Positions 15,860-24,886 of a stretch of 64,000 nucleotides of DNA are shown here, piece by piece. Numbering within the stretch: position 1 is the stretch's first letter; each line of letters opens with the position of its first letter. A model generated the notes under the pieces. The model saw only the letters and a program-made list of their open reading frames with translations, searched no databases and was not told the DNA's origin. The position numbers and the translations under genes are program-made. This DNA is from Microcella daejeonensis (GTDB lineage: Bacteria; Actinomycetota; Actinomycetes; Actinomycetales; Microbacteriaceae), in the NCBI RefSeq assembly GCF_026625045.1, contig NZ_CP113089.1, positions 1,116,001 to 1,180,000 of the forward strand, in the 5' to 3' direction.

Positions 15860-16895
15860 GTCGACCGCCGCCCGCCGGCCCGCCTGGGTCGCCCGCCTGC
15901 TGACGCGCGACGCCGCCCTCATCGCGGTGCTCGTCCTCGTGCTCGTGCTCGCGAGCGCGGCGCTGCCGCGCTTCGCCTCGCCGGTGACCGTCGGCTACCT
16001 GCTGCTCAACGCCGTGCCGGTGCTGCTGCTCGCGCTGCCCATGACGCTCATCATCATCACGGGCGAGATCGATCTCTCGGTGGCCAGCACCGTCGGCATC
16101 ACGACGGCGACGATCGGCTCGCTGAACCTCGCCGGGTGGGAGTTCCTCCCCGCCGTGCTCGTCGCGCTGCTCGTCGGCGTGATCGCGGGCGCGGTCAACG
16201 GGGCGCTCATCGCGTTCGTCGGGCTGCCCTCGCTCGCCGTGACGATCGGCACGCTCGCCCTCTACCGAGGGCTCACCCTCGTGCTCATCGGCGACAACTC
16301 GGTCTCGAGCAGCCAGTACCCCGAAGGCTTCACGAGCCTCATCAATGCGAAGGTCGGCGCGACGGGCATCCCGATCGTCATGGGCTTCGTCATCCTCGCC
16401 GCGGCGGTCTTCATCATCGTGCTGCACGCGACGCCGTTCGGCCGCGGCCTCTACGCGCTCGGCTTCAGCAAGGAGGCCGCGACCTTCGTCGGCGTGCACG
16501 TGCCGTGGGCGAAGTTCTGGCTCTTCACCGCGAGCGGACTCGTCGCCGCGTTCGTCGGCGTCTTCTGGTCGACCTACTACAGCGCCCGCAGCGACAGCGC
16601 GAACGGCCTCGAGCTCACCGTGATCGCGGCGGTGCTGCTCGGCGGCGTCTCGATCTTCGGCGGTCGGGGAACCGTGATCGGCGCGCTCACCGGGGTGCTC
16701 ATCATCAGCAACATCAACTACGCCCTGCGCCTGCAGCGCGTTCCCGACGTCGTGCTGATCATCATCACGGGCTCCCTGCTCATCGTCTCCGTCGTCGGCC
16801 CGAGCGTGGTGGACGCCGCCCGGCGTCGCATCCAGCGCGCACGACGACACCGCACCCGTCCCCTGGCCGAGGCCCGGGGTATCGACGGCGCCTAG
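15852..16895 (+). CDS. rhaQ: Rhamnose ABC importer, permease 2
   Basis: A 347-residue CUT2 permease paralogous to the preceding one. It has hydrophobic segments throughout, GEIDLSVASTVGITTATIG near residue 71, a LGFSKEAATFVGVHV cytoplasmic coupling loop and GGVSIFGGRGTVIGALTG near 260. Its start overlaps the end of permease 1 by eight bases. The C terminus is a basic tail (RRRIQRARRHRTR). It completes the heterodimeric channel of the rhamnose importer. Confidence 0.92.
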   Translation: MPESTAARRPAWVARLLTRDAALIAVLVLVLVLASAALPRFASPVTVGYLLLNAVPVLLLALPMTLIIITGEIDLSVASTVGITTATIGSLNLAGWEFLPAVLVALLVGVIAGAVNGALIAFVGLPSLAVTIGTLALYRGLTLVLIGDNSVSSSQYPEGFTSLINAKVGATGIPIVMGFVILAAAVFIIVLHATPFGRGLYALGFSKEAATFVGVHVPWAKFWLFTASGLVAAFVGVFWSTYYSARSDSANGLELTVIAAVLLGGVSIFGGRGTVIGALTGVLIISNINYALRLQRVPDVVLIIITGSLLIVSVVGPSVVDAARRRIQRARRHRTRPLAEARGIDGA

Positions 16896-16930
16896 CCCAG
16901 GCGACGGCCACATCCAGGAAGGAAAGAACA

Positions 16931-17998
16931 ATGGAGTTTCTCCGCAAGCATGGATCGAGCCCGCGACGTCGCCTGCTCACCTTCGCCGCAACCGGCACCG
17001 TCGCTGCGCTCCTGCTCTCCGCGTGCGCAGCCGACGCCGGCGGCGAGGCAGGAGGAGGCGAGGGATCGAGCGAGGGCGCCAGCATCTCGTTCATCCCCAA
17101 GAACCTGAACAACCCGTACATCACGCTCGAGCTCTCCGGGGCGAAGGAGGCGGCCGAGGAGCTCGGCTTCACCTACGCCGAGGCGGCGCCGCTCGATGCC
17201 GGGGCCGACAGCCAGATCCCCTTCATCCAGACCGAGGTGCAGAACGGCACGCAGATCCTCGCCGTCTCGCCCAACGACCCGGATGCCGTCTGCCCGGCGC
17301 TCGAGGACGCCCGCGCCGGCGGGGCGAAGATCATCACCTTCGACTCCGACTCGGCCGTCGAGTGCCGCGACCTGTTCATCAACCAGACCTCGGTCGAGGG
17401 CGTCGCCGCCGGCCAGCTGGAGCAGCTGTTCGACCAGATCGGCGGCACGGGTGAGATCGCCATCCTCTCGGCCACGGCGGCCGCGCCGAACCAGAACGCC
17501 TGGATCGAGGCGATGATCCAGCAGATCGAGGAGAGCGACGAGTACGAGTGGGATCTCGTCGCGACCGTCTACGGCGACGACGACGACACGAAGTCGTTCC
17601 AGGAGGCCCAGGGCCTGCTGCAGTCGTACCCCGACCTCGCCGGCATCATCTCGCCGACGACCGTCGGCATCGCCGCGACGGCCCGCTACCTCTCGACGTC
17701 GGAGTACAAGGGTCAGGTCGCGCTCGTTGGTCTGGGTCTGCCCGGCCAGATGAAGGAGTACCTCGACGACGGCACCGTGCAGGCGTTCGCCCTGTGGGAC
17801 CCGTCCGAGGTCGGCTACCTGACCGCCTACGCGGGCAAGGCGCTGCTGGAGGGCACCATCACGGGCGCCGAGGGTGACACCTTCGACGCCGGCAAGCTCG
17901 GCAGCTACACGGTCGGCCCCGACGGTCTCGTGATCGTCGGCGAGCTGCTGAAGTTCACCCCCGAGAACATCGACGAGTACGACTACATCTCGTTCTGA
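16931..17998 (+). CDS. rhaS: Rhamnose ABC importer, substrate-binding lipoprotein
   Basis: A 355-residue exported protein. A basic N terminus and hydrophobic stretch end in the lipobox LLSAC (Cys33), followed by an acidic/Gly-rich linker. The mature part has the periplasmic-binding-protein (RbsB-like) fold, with ISFIPKNLNNPYI, an IPFIQTEVQNGTQILAVSPND strand and IITFDSDS. The ribosome site AAGGAAAG is strong. A hairpin directly after the gene (18011-18044) may stabilise or separate this highly needed message. It captures the sugar outside the membrane for RhaTPQ. Specificity is inferred from context. Confidence 0.93.
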   Translation: MEFLRKHGSSPRRRLLTFAATGTVAALLLSACAADAGGEAGGGEGSSEGASISFIPKNLNNPYITLELSGAKEAAEELGFTYAEAAPLDAGADSQIPFIQTEVQNGTQILAVSPNDPDAVCPALEDARAGGAKIITFDSDSAVECRDLFINQTSVEGVAAGQLEQLFDQIGGTGEIAILSATAAAPNQNAWIEAMIQQIEESDEYEWDLVATVYGDDDDTKSFQEAQGLLQSYPDLAGIISPTTVGIAATARYLSTSEYKGQVALVGLGLPGQMKEYLDDGTVQAFALWDPSEVGYLTAYAGKALLEGTITGAEGDTFDAGKLGSYTVGPDGLVIVGELLKFTPENIDEYDYISF

Positions 17999-18010
17999 TG
18001 CTCTTCCCGT

Positions 18011-18044
18011 CGCGCGGGTCGGGTCATCCGGCCCGGCCCGCGCG
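18011..18044 (+). terminator. Hairpin after the binding-protein gene
   Basis: CGCGCGGG (18011-18018) pairs with CCCGCGCG (18037-18044), and the stem continues inward for about five more pairs. It is 12 bases past the binding-protein stop and inside the operon. Such hairpins commonly protect or attenuate importer messages; no T-run is present. Confidence 0.5.
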
Positions 18045-18090
18045 GCACCCCCGTCCGTCACCGGACCCCGCACTCGAACGGAGCACCGCC

Positions 18091-18447
18091 GTGTCCGATT
18101 CCCCCGCCCCCCAGCGCGTCTGCTTCCTCCTCAAGGTGCGGCGCGACCGTCTCGAGGAGTACCGCGAGCGCCACGCGGCGGTCTGGCCCGAGATGCTCGC
18201 CGCGCTCGCGCAGACCGGGTGGCGCAACTACTCGCTCTTCCTCGACGACTCCGGCCTGCTCGTCGGCTACCTCGAGACCGACGACTTCGCCGCGGCCCAG
18301 GAGGCCATGGCCCGCACCGAGGTGAACGCCCGGTGGCAGGCCGAGATGGCCCCGTTCTTCGAAGCCCTCGAGGGCCGCCCCGATGAGGCGATGCGCGCCC
18401 TGCCGATGGTGTTCCACCTCGAGTCGCAGCTCGCCGAGCTCGCCTGA
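18091..18447 (+). CDS. rhaM: L-rhamnose mutarotase
   Basis: A 118-residue protein from GTG 18091, chosen because family similarity begins at CFLLKVRRDRLEEYRERHA. RhaM signatures are the early LKV...EEY..RH strand-helix with the catalytic His, a W/P motif (AAVWPEML), GWRNYSLFL and the C-terminal MVFHLE. The enzyme interconverts alpha- and beta-anomers of L-rhamnose before isomerisation. It lies between the importer and the isomerase genes, the usual place for this accessory enzyme. Length is slightly longer than the roughly 104 residues common for the family. Confidence 0.92.
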   Translation: MSDSPAPQRVCFLLKVRRDRLEEYRERHAAVWPEMLAALAQTGWRNYSLFLDDSGLLVGYLETDDFAAAQEAMARTEVNARWQAEMAPFFEALEGRPDEAMRALPMVFHLESQLAELA

Positions 18448-18479
18448 ACCACTTCCTCCCCTACCGCTAAGGAGTCTCG

Positions 18480-19922
18480 ATGACCACCCTCGCGAGCGAT
18501 CTGCTCACCCCCGCGACCCGCCGCCGCACCCGCATCGGACTCGTCGCGGGCGGACTGGGCGCGTACTGGCCGCAGTTCCCCAACCTCCTGCCGCAGCTGC
18601 AGGAGTCGTCGCGCTACGTCTCCGAGCGGTTCGGGATGCTCGATGCCGAGGTCATCGACGCGGGCTTCATCTCCGACGCTCAGGACGCGGCGGTCGCGGC
18701 GGAGAAGCTGCGGCAGAGCGACTGCGACCTCATCGTCATGTTCCTCACCACCTACCTCACCTCCTCGATGGTGCTGCCGATCGCGCAGCGGGCGAAGACG
18801 CCCGTGCTCATCATCGATTTGCAGCCGACCGAGAAGATGGATCACGCGACGTTCGGCACGGGGGAGTGGCTCGCGTACTGCGGGCAGTGCTCGGTGCCGG
18901 AGGTCGCCAACGTGTTCCGTCGCGCGGGCATCCCGTTCCGCTCCGTGAGCGGCTGGCTCAAGCAGGAGTCGGCCTGGCGCCGCATCACCGAATGGGTGAC
19001 CGCGGCCTCGGTGCGCGGCGTGCTGCGCCACGCCCGGCACGGCCTCATGGGTCACCTCTACCCCGGCATGCTCGACGTCTCGACCGACCTCACCCTCGTC
19101 TCCGCCCAGCTCGGCGGCCACGTCGAGGTTCTCGAGTTCGATGACCTGCGCGTGCGCGTGGACGAGGTCACCGATGCGCAGGTCGCCGAGCGCGTCGCGC
19201 TCGCGACGCAGCTGTTCGTGCTCGACGAGTCGGTCGATGCGGATGATCTGGCCTGGGGGGCGAAGGTCTCGGTCGGCCTCGACCGCCTCGTGGAGGACTT
19301 CCAGCTCGACTCGATGGCCTACTACCACCGCGGTCTCGGCGGCGAGATCCACGAGCGCCTCGGCGCGGGCATGATCCTCGGCGCCTCCATCCTCACCGCG
19401 CGGGGCATCCCGATGGCGGGCGAGTACGAGCTGCGCACCTCGGTGGCCATGCTCGCCGCCCAGACGATGGGTGCCGGTGGATCGTTCACCGAGATCCAGG
19501 CGCTCAACTTCGAGGACGGCGTGGTCGAGATGGGCCACGACGGGCCGGCCCACCTCGCGGTGAGCGCCCGCGACCCCCTGCTGCGCGGCCTCGGCGTCTT
19601 CCACGGCAAGCGCGGCTGGGGCGTGAGCGTCGAGTTCGACGTGCAGCACGGCCCCGTGACGACCTTCGCCCTCGGCCAGGCCATCGACGGCCGGTTCTCG
19701 TTCATCGCCTCGGAGGGCGAGGTCGTGCCCGGCCCGCTGCTGGCGATCGGCAACACGACCTCCCGCGTCGACTTCGGCGGCGACCCCGGCGAGTGGGTCG
19801 ACGCCTGGAGCGCCACCGGCACGGGTCACCACTGGGCGCTCGCCACCGGTCACCGGGCCTCGGCGATCCGCGCTGCCGCCGACCTCCTGGGCCTCGACTT
19901 CCAGCAGGTCTCCCTCTCCTGA
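18480..19922 (+). CDS. L-arabinose/L-fucose isomerase family protein
   Basis: A 480-residue protein with an excellent ribosome site (AAGGAG, 7 bases before ATG). Seen features are an N-terminal Rossmann-like half (IGLVAGGLGAYWPQFP, CDLIVMFLTTYL) and a metal-site-like C-terminal half with GGEIHERLGAGMILG. Acidic and His residues resembling arabinose isomerase ligands occur at E (TEIQALNFEDG) and H (VFHGKRGWG). It belongs to the AraA/FucI superfamily, which isomerises aldoses to ketoses. A second, unrelated isomerase (RhaI) is encoded next. It may serve a different deoxy or pentose sugar entering through the same importer. Its exact substrate is unknown. Confidence 0.85.
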   Translation: MTTLASDLLTPATRRRTRIGLVAGGLGAYWPQFPNLLPQLQESSRYVSERFGMLDAEVIDAGFISDAQDAAVAAEKLRQSDCDLIVMFLTTYLTSSMVLPIAQRAKTPVLIIDLQPTEKMDHATFGTGEWLAYCGQCSVPEVANVFRRAGIPFRSVSGWLKQESAWRRITEWVTAASVRGVLRHARHGLMGHLYPGMLDVSTDLTLVSAQLGGHVEVLEFDDLRVRVDEVTDAQVAERVALATQLFVLDESVDADDLAWGAKVSVGLDRLVEDFQLDSMAYYHRGLGGEIHERLGAGMILGASILTARGIPMAGEYELRTSVAMLAAQTMGAGGSFTEIQALNFEDGVVEMGHDGPAHLAVSARDPLLRGLGVFHGKRGWGVSVEFDVQHGPVTTFALGQAIDGRFSFIASEGEVVPGPLLAIGNTTSRVDFGGDPGEWVDAWSATGTGHHWALATGHRASAIRAAADLLGLDFQQVSLS

Positions 19923-19928
19923 CGGAGA

Positions 19929-19966
19929 CCGGTCGCCGAGCCCCGCGACCGCGGCTCGGCGACCGG
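19929..19966 (+). terminator. Terminator-like hairpin before rhaI
   Basis: CCGGTCGCCGAGCC (19929-19942) pairs perfectly with 19953-19966 over 14 bases around a 10-base loop. A second hairpin follows, GACGGGT (19975-19981) with ACCCGTC (19988-19994). Together they separate the importer transcript from the rhaI transcript. Confidence 0.66.
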
Positions 19967-20000
19967 GCCTCTCCGACGGGTAGCGAAACCCGTCGCAATA

Positions 20001-20012
20001 TGAAACGATTCA
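20001..20012. promoter_or_regulatory. LacI operator, rhamnose regulon, site 3
   Basis: TGAAACGATTCA matches the perfect site at 13271 in 11 of 12 bases and lies 30 bases before the rhaI ATG, just after two terminator-like hairpins. It implies a separate LacI-controlled promoter for rhaI-rhaEW-rhaB. Confidence 0.74.
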
Positions 20013-20041
20013 TTCATCTCACCACGACGCAATGGAGCATC

Positions 20042-21220
20042 ATGACCAGCCCCGCGCAGCGCTTCGCCACCATCACCGACCGTCTCGCCGCCCAGGCGAT
20101 CGAGCTCCCCTCGTGGGCCTTCGGCAACTCGGGCACCCGGTTCCGCGTCTTCGGCACGCCCGGCACCCCCCGCGATCCCTTCGAGAAGATCGCCGACGCC
20201 GCGCAGGTGCACGCCCACACCGGACTCGCCCCGAGCGTGGCGCTGCACATCCCGTGGGACAAGGTGGACGACTACGGGGTGCTGCGCGCCCACGCCGAGG
20301 AGCACGGCGTCGCGCTCGGCACGATCAACTCGAACACCTTCCAGGACGAGGAGTACAAGTTCGGCTCGCTCGCCGCGAGCGACCCCACGGCCCGGCAGCG
20401 CGCCATCGACCACCACTTCGACTGCATCGATGTCATGCACGCCACGGGCTCGCGCGACCTGAAGATCTGGCTCGCCGACGGCACGAACTACTCCGGCCAG
20501 GACGACATGCGGCGCCGGCAGGACAACCTGGCCGAGAGCCTCGCCACGATCTACGGGCGCCTCGGCGACGAGCACCGCCTCGTGCTCGAGTACAAGTTCT
20601 TCGAGCCGGCGTTCTACCACACCGATGTTCCCGACTGGGGGACGAGCTACGCGCAGGTGGCCGCCCTCGGCGACAAGGCGATGGTCTGCCTCGACACCGG
20701 CCACCACGCGCCCGGCACCAACATCGAGTTCATCGTCATGCAGCTGCTGCGCCTCGGCAAGCTCGGCTCGTTCGACTTCAACTCGCGCTACTACGCCGAC
20801 GACGACCTCATCGTCGGCTCGGCCGATCCCTTCCAGCTGTTCCGCATCATGGTCGAGGTCGTGCGCGGCGGCGGGCTCGACGCCGACTCCGGCGTCGCCT
20901 TCATGCTCGACCAGTGCCACAACGTCGAGGAGAAGATCCCCGGCCAGATCCGCAGCGTGCTCAACGTGCAGGAGATGACGGCCCGCGCGCTGCTCATCGA
21001 CCGCGACGCGCTCGACGCGGCGCAGCGCGCCAACGACGTGCTCGGCGCGAACGGCATCCTCATGGACGCCTTCTACACGGATGTCCGCCCGATGCTCGCC
21101 GAGTGGCGCGCGTCGCGCGGCCTGCCCGCCGATCCCATGGCCGCCTACGCCGCGAGCGGCTACTACGACCGCATCGTCGCCGAGCGCGTGGGCGGGACTC
21201 AGGCGGGGTGGGGCGCGTGA
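20042..21220 (+). CDS. rhaI: L-rhamnose isomerase (RhaI type)
   Basis: A 392-residue TIM-barrel sugar isomerase of the Pseudomonas/Actinobacteria rhamnose isomerase type. Metal- and substrate-site motifs are seen in order: LKIWLADGTNYSGQDD near residue 140, LEYKFFEPAFYHTD near 182 (metal-binding Glu), CLDTGHHAPGTNIE near 217 (Asp/His ligands) and FDFNSRYYADDDL near 243. ATG 20042 is preferred over an upstream ATG at 20001 because it has GGAG five bases before it and leaves the operator untranslated. It converts L-rhamnose to L-rhamnulose, the first committed step here. Confidence 0.95.
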   Translation: MTSPAQRFATITDRLAAQAIELPSWAFGNSGTRFRVFGTPGTPRDPFEKIADAAQVHAHTGLAPSVALHIPWDKVDDYGVLRAHAEEHGVALGTINSNTFQDEEYKFGSLAASDPTARQRAIDHHFDCIDVMHATGSRDLKIWLADGTNYSGQDDMRRRQDNLAESLATIYGRLGDEHRLVLEYKFFEPAFYHTDVPDWGTSYAQVAALGDKAMVCLDTGHHAPGTNIEFIVMQLLRLGKLGSFDFNSRYYADDDLIVGSADPFQLFRIMVEVVRGGGLDADSGVAFMLDQCHNVEEKIPGQIRSVLNVQEMTARALLIDRDALDAAQRANDVLGANGILMDAFYTDVRPMLAEWRASRGLPADPMAAYAASGYYDRIVAERVGGTQAGWGA

Positions 21221-21277
21221 GTCCTTCCGTCTCCATCACCACCCCTCTCGCCGACCCCCTCGAAAGCGCCTGACGCC

Positions 21278-23326
21278 ATGAATTCCGAGAACCCGACCAC
21301 CGCGAAGCACGCTCTTCTCGCCCGCTCGAACCGCCTCGGCGCCGAGCCGCACATCACCAACTACGCCGGCGGCAACACCTCCGCCAAGGGCGTCGAGACC
21401 GACCCCGTCACGGGCGAGCCCGTCGAGCTGCTGTGGGTGAAGGGCTCCGGCGGCGACCTCGGCACCCTCACCGAGCAGGGTCTCGCCGTGCTGCGCCTCG
21501 ACCGCATGCGCGCCCTCGTCGACGTCTACCCCGGCGTCGAGCGCGAGGACGAGATGGTCGCAGCCTTCGACTTCTGCCTGCACGGCAAGGGCGGCGCCGC
21601 CCCCAGCATCGACACCGCTATGCACGGTCTGGTGGATGCGCCCCACGTCGACCACCTGCACCCCGATGCGGGCATCGCGATCGCGACCGCGGCCGACGGC
21701 GAGCGGCTCACGGCCGAGATCTTCGGCGGGAAGGTCGTCTGGGTGCCCTGGCGCCGGCCCGGATTCCAGCTCGGCCTCGACATCGCCGCCGTCAAGGAGC
21801 AGAACCCGGACGCGATCGGCTGCATCCTCGGCGGCCACGGCATCACGGCGTGGGGAGAGACGAGCGAGGAGAGCGAGCGCAACAGCCGCTGGATCATCGA
21901 CACCGCGCAGGCGCACATCGACGCGCACGGCGACGCGAAGCCGTTCGGCGGGGAGCGCGCCGGGTTCGGGCCGCTCGCGGCCGAGGAGCGCCGGGCGAAG
22001 GCCGCGGCGCTCGCGCCCACGATCCGAGGGCTGGCCAGCCACGACCGCCCCATGTTGGGCCACTTCAGCGACGACGAGCGGGTGCTGCACTTCCTCGGCA
22101 GCGAGAAGGCCCCGGCGCTCGCGGCGCTCGGCACGAGCTGCCCCGATCACTTCCTGCGCACGAAGGTCAAGCCGATGCTGCTCGACCTGCCGGCCGACGC
22201 GGGGGTGGAGGAGAGCATCCACCGCCTGAAGGAACTGCACGAGCAGTACCGCGCCGATTACACCGCCTACTACGACGCGCACGCCACTGCCGAGAGCCCG
22301 GCGATCCGCGGCGCCGATCCGCTCATCGTGCTCGTCCCCGGCGTCGGCATGTTCAGCTTCGGCGCGACCAAGCAGACCGCGCGCGTGGCCGGCGAGTTCT
22401 ACCTCAACGCCATCAACGTCATGCGCGGCGCCGAGGCGCTCAGCACCTACGCGCCGATCAGCGATGCCGAGAAGTTCCGCATCGAGTACTGGGCGCTCGA
22501 GGAGGCGAAGCTGCAGCGCATGCCCGCGCCGAAGTCGCACGCCACCCGCGTCGCTCTCGTCACGGGCGCCGCGAGCGGCATCGGCAAGGCCATCGCGACG
22601 CGCCTCGCGGCCGAGGGCGCCTGCGTCGTGATCGCCGACCTCGACCTCGAGAAGGCCCAGGCGGCGGCCGGCGAGCTCGGCTCGACCGACGTCGCGATCG
22701 GCGTGCAGGCGAACGTCACCGACGCGGCCGCGATCGATCGGGCGATCGAGGATGCCGTGCTCGCGTTCGGCGGCATCGACATCGTCGTCAACAACGCGGG
22801 CCTGTCGCTCAGCAAGCCGCTGCTCGAGACCACCGAGGCCGACTGGGATCTGCAGCACGACGTCATGGCCAAGGGCTCGTTCCTCGTCGCGAAGGCGGCC
22901 GCGCGCGTGCTCATCGAGCAGGGCATGGGCGGCGACGTCATCTACATCTCGAGCAAGAACTCGGTCTTCGCCGGCCCCAACAACATCGCCTACTCGGCGA
23001 CGAAGGCCGACCAGGCCCACCAGGTGCGGCTGCTCGCCGTCGAGCTCGGCGAGCACGGCGTCAAGGTCAACGGCATCAACCCCGACGGCGTCGTGCGCGG
23101 ATCCGGCATCTTCGCCAGCGGCTGGGGCGCCAATCGCGCGGCCACCTACGGCGTCGACGAGCAGGACCTCGGCGCGTTCTACGCGCAGCGCACCATCCTC
23201 AAGCGCGAGGTGCTGCCCGAGCACGTCGCCAACGCCGTCGCCGTGCTGACCGGCCCCGACCTCTCGCACACGACGGGCCTGCACATCCCCGTCGACGCGG
23301 GCGTCGCGGCCGCGTTCCTGCGGTAG
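21278..23326 (+). CDS. rhaEW: Bifunctional rhamnulose-1-phosphate aldolase / L-lactaldehyde dehydrogenase
   Basis: A 682-residue fusion. Residues 1-400 form a class II aldolase domain with the zinc-site motif HVDHLHPDAG near 123 and GGHG near 185. Residues 420-682 form a short-chain dehydrogenase with TGAASGIG (NAD loop), NNAG, catalytic Ser (YISSKNS) and YxxxK (YSATK). The aldolase cleaves L-rhamnulose 1-phosphate to dihydroxyacetone phosphate and L-lactaldehyde, and the dehydrogenase part oxidises the aldehyde. This matches Bacillus RhaEW. It lies between rhaI and rhaB; rhaB starts five bases after its stop. Confidence 0.94.
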   Translation: MNSENPTTAKHALLARSNRLGAEPHITNYAGGNTSAKGVETDPVTGEPVELLWVKGSGGDLGTLTEQGLAVLRLDRMRALVDVYPGVEREDEMVAAFDFCLHGKGGAAPSIDTAMHGLVDAPHVDHLHPDAGIAIATAADGERLTAEIFGGKVVWVPWRRPGFQLGLDIAAVKEQNPDAIGCILGGHGITAWGETSEESERNSRWIIDTAQAHIDAHGDAKPFGGERAGFGPLAAEERRAKAAALAPTIRGLASHDRPMLGHFSDDERVLHFLGSEKAPALAALGTSCPDHFLRTKVKPMLLDLPADAGVEESIHRLKELHEQYRADYTAYYDAHATAESPAIRGADPLIVLVPGVGMFSFGATKQTARVAGEFYLNAINVMRGAEALSTYAPISDAEKFRIEYWALEEAKLQRMPAPKSHATRVALVTGAASGIGKAIATRLAAEGACVVIADLDLEKAQAAAGELGSTDVAIGVQANVTDAAAIDRAIEDAVLAFGGIDIVVNNAGLSLSKPLLETTEADWDLQHDVMAKGSFLVAKAAARVLIEQGMGGDVIYISSKNSVFAGPNNIAYSATKADQAHQVRLLAVELGEHGVKVNGINPDGVVRGSGIFASGWGANRAATYGVDEQDLGAFYAQRTILKREVLPEHVANAVAVLTGPDLSHTTGLHIPVDAGVAAAFLR

Positions 23327-23331
23327 TCGCG

Positions 23332-24762
23332 GTGAGGATCCACGCCGGCGCCATCCATCTCGCCGCCGTCGACCTCGGCGCGACGAGCGGCCGCGTCATG
23401 CGCGCGGTCGTGTCGGCCGGGAGCATCGAGATGGTCGAGGTCGCGCGGTTCCCGAACGGACCGATCGAGCGCGCCGACGGCCTGCACTGGGACATCGTGG
23501 CGCTGCGCGGCAGCATCATGGCCGGGCTGCGGCAGGCCTTCGCCGACGACCCGCTCATCACCTCGATCGGCATCGACTCGTGGGCGGTCGACTACGGCCT
23601 GGTCGCCGACGGGGTGCTGCTGGGCGAGCCCTTCCACTACCGCGATGACCGGTCGACCCGCGGGGTGGATGCCGTGCACGCCGTCGTGCCGCCCCGCGAG
23701 CTCTTCGCGCAGACGGGGCTGCAGCACCTGCCCTTCACCACGGTCTTCCAGCTCGCCGCCGAGACCCCGGAGCGGCTCGATGCCGCCGATCACCTGCTCC
23801 TCATCCCCGACCTCGTGGCGTTCTGGCTCACCGGCCGCCCGGTCGCCGAGGTCACCAACGCCTCCACCACGGGGCTGCTCGACCCCCGCACCCGCGCGTG
23901 GAACGAGGCGCTCGTCGAGCGCCTCGGAGTGCCGCGCCACTTGCTGCCCGAGCTCGTGCAGCCGGGGGAGACGATCGGGCCGCTCACGGCGTCGGCGGTG
24001 GAAGCGTTGGGGGCGCCCGCGGGGGTCGTGGTCACGGCCGTCGGATCCCACGACACGGCCTCGGCCGTCGCGGCCGTGCCCTTCGTGCGGCGCGAGGCCG
24101 CCTACATCAGCTGCGGCACCTGGGGGCTCGTCGGGCTCGAGACGGAGCATCCCGTCATGACCGACGCGGCCTACGCGGCGAACTTCACCAACGAGGGCGG
24201 CGTCGACGGGCGCACGCGCTTTCTGCACAACGTGATGGGGCTGTGGCTGCTGAGCGAGTCGGTGCGGGTGTGGGAGGCGGCGGGGGAGCGCATCGATCTC
24301 GGCCGGCTGCTCGCCGAGGCGGCCGCCGTGACCGGCCCGGTGCCCGTGTTCGACGCGAACGATCCGCGGTTCCTGCCGCCGGGCGACATGCTCGCGCGCA
24401 TCGCGGCGGCGCTCGCCGAGCAGGGCTCGCCCGTGCCGTCGACGCGCGCGGCCCTCGCCCGCTGCATCGTCGAGAGCCTCGCCGTCGCCTTCGCGTCAGC
24501 CGTGCGCACGGCCTCCGAGCTCGCCGATCGCCCGGTCGAGGTCATCCACCTCGTCGGCGGCGGCTCGCTCAACCCGCTGCTGTGCCAGCTCACCGCCGAC
24601 CGCGCCGGGATGCCCGTGCTCGCCGGCCCCGTCGAGGCCACCGCCCTCGGCACCCTGCTCGTGCAGGCCCGGGCGCACGGGCTCGGCGGCACGCTCGAGA
24701 GCCTGCGGGCCCTCGTCGCGCAGTCGCACCCGCCGCAGCGGTTCGACCCGCGCGCGGCCTGA
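23332..24762 (+). CDS. rhaB: L-rhamnulokinase
   Basis: A 476-residue FGGY-type kinase from GTG 23332. The N-terminal phosphate loop AVDLGATSGRV, a SIGIDSWAVDYGLV strand, YRDDR, TGLQHLPFTTVFQL and VGSHDTASAV are typical of rhamnulokinases. The ATP-site loop ISCGTWGLVGLE and VHLVGGGSLN-like element (VIHLVGGGSLNPLL) lie in the C-terminal domain. It phosphorylates L-rhamnulose at O-1, feeding the aldolase encoded just upstream. The start is inferred from the five-base gap and conserved N terminus; no ATG is available in the right place. Confidence 0.94.
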   Translation: MRIHAGAIHLAAVDLGATSGRVMRAVVSAGSIEMVEVARFPNGPIERADGLHWDIVALRGSIMAGLRQAFADDPLITSIGIDSWAVDYGLVADGVLLGEPFHYRDDRSTRGVDAVHAVVPPRELFAQTGLQHLPFTTVFQLAAETPERLDAADHLLLIPDLVAFWLTGRPVAEVTNASTTGLLDPRTRAWNEALVERLGVPRHLLPELVQPGETIGPLTASAVEALGAPAGVVVTAVGSHDTASAVAAVPFVRREAAYISCGTWGLVGLETEHPVMTDAAYAANFTNEGGVDGRTRFLHNVMGLWLLSESVRVWEAAGERIDLGRLLAEAAAVTGPVPVFDANDPRFLPPGDMLARIAAALAEQGSPVPSTRAALARCIVESLAVAFASAVRTASELADRPVEVIHLVGGGSLNPLLCQLTADRAGMPVLAGPVEATALGTLLVQARAHGLGGTLESLRALVAQSHPPQRFDPRAA

Positions 24763-24771
24763 TCTCCGGAA

Positions 24772-24810
24772 CGCTGCGAGTTCGGCGTGACGCAGCGGGT
24801 TTCTCGCTGC
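24772..24810 (+). terminator. Alternating hairpin arms after rhaB
   Basis: CGCTGCG (24772-24778) can pair with CGCAGCG (24791-24797), which can instead pair with CGCTGC (24805-24810); GGGTTTCT separates the last two arms. The set lies just past the rhaB stop, before the aldo/keto reductase. It may be a terminator or attenuator. Confidence 0.45.
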
Positions 24811-24886
24811 AGCGTTGCGCGGAACGGCCAGTGTTGCGGCAGAAGCACCGCCGCACATCCCGCACCCCCGACCGGAAGGCCCCCGC

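Noticed and set aside
21433..24762. Very long open frames opposite or overlapping known genes, such as an 1100-residue frame through rhaEW and rhaB
   Set aside because: Only the last 476 residues look like a protein (rhaB). The rest is Arg/Ala-rich shadow translation typical of very GC-rich DNA. The same applies to the other long frames opposite recognised genes.
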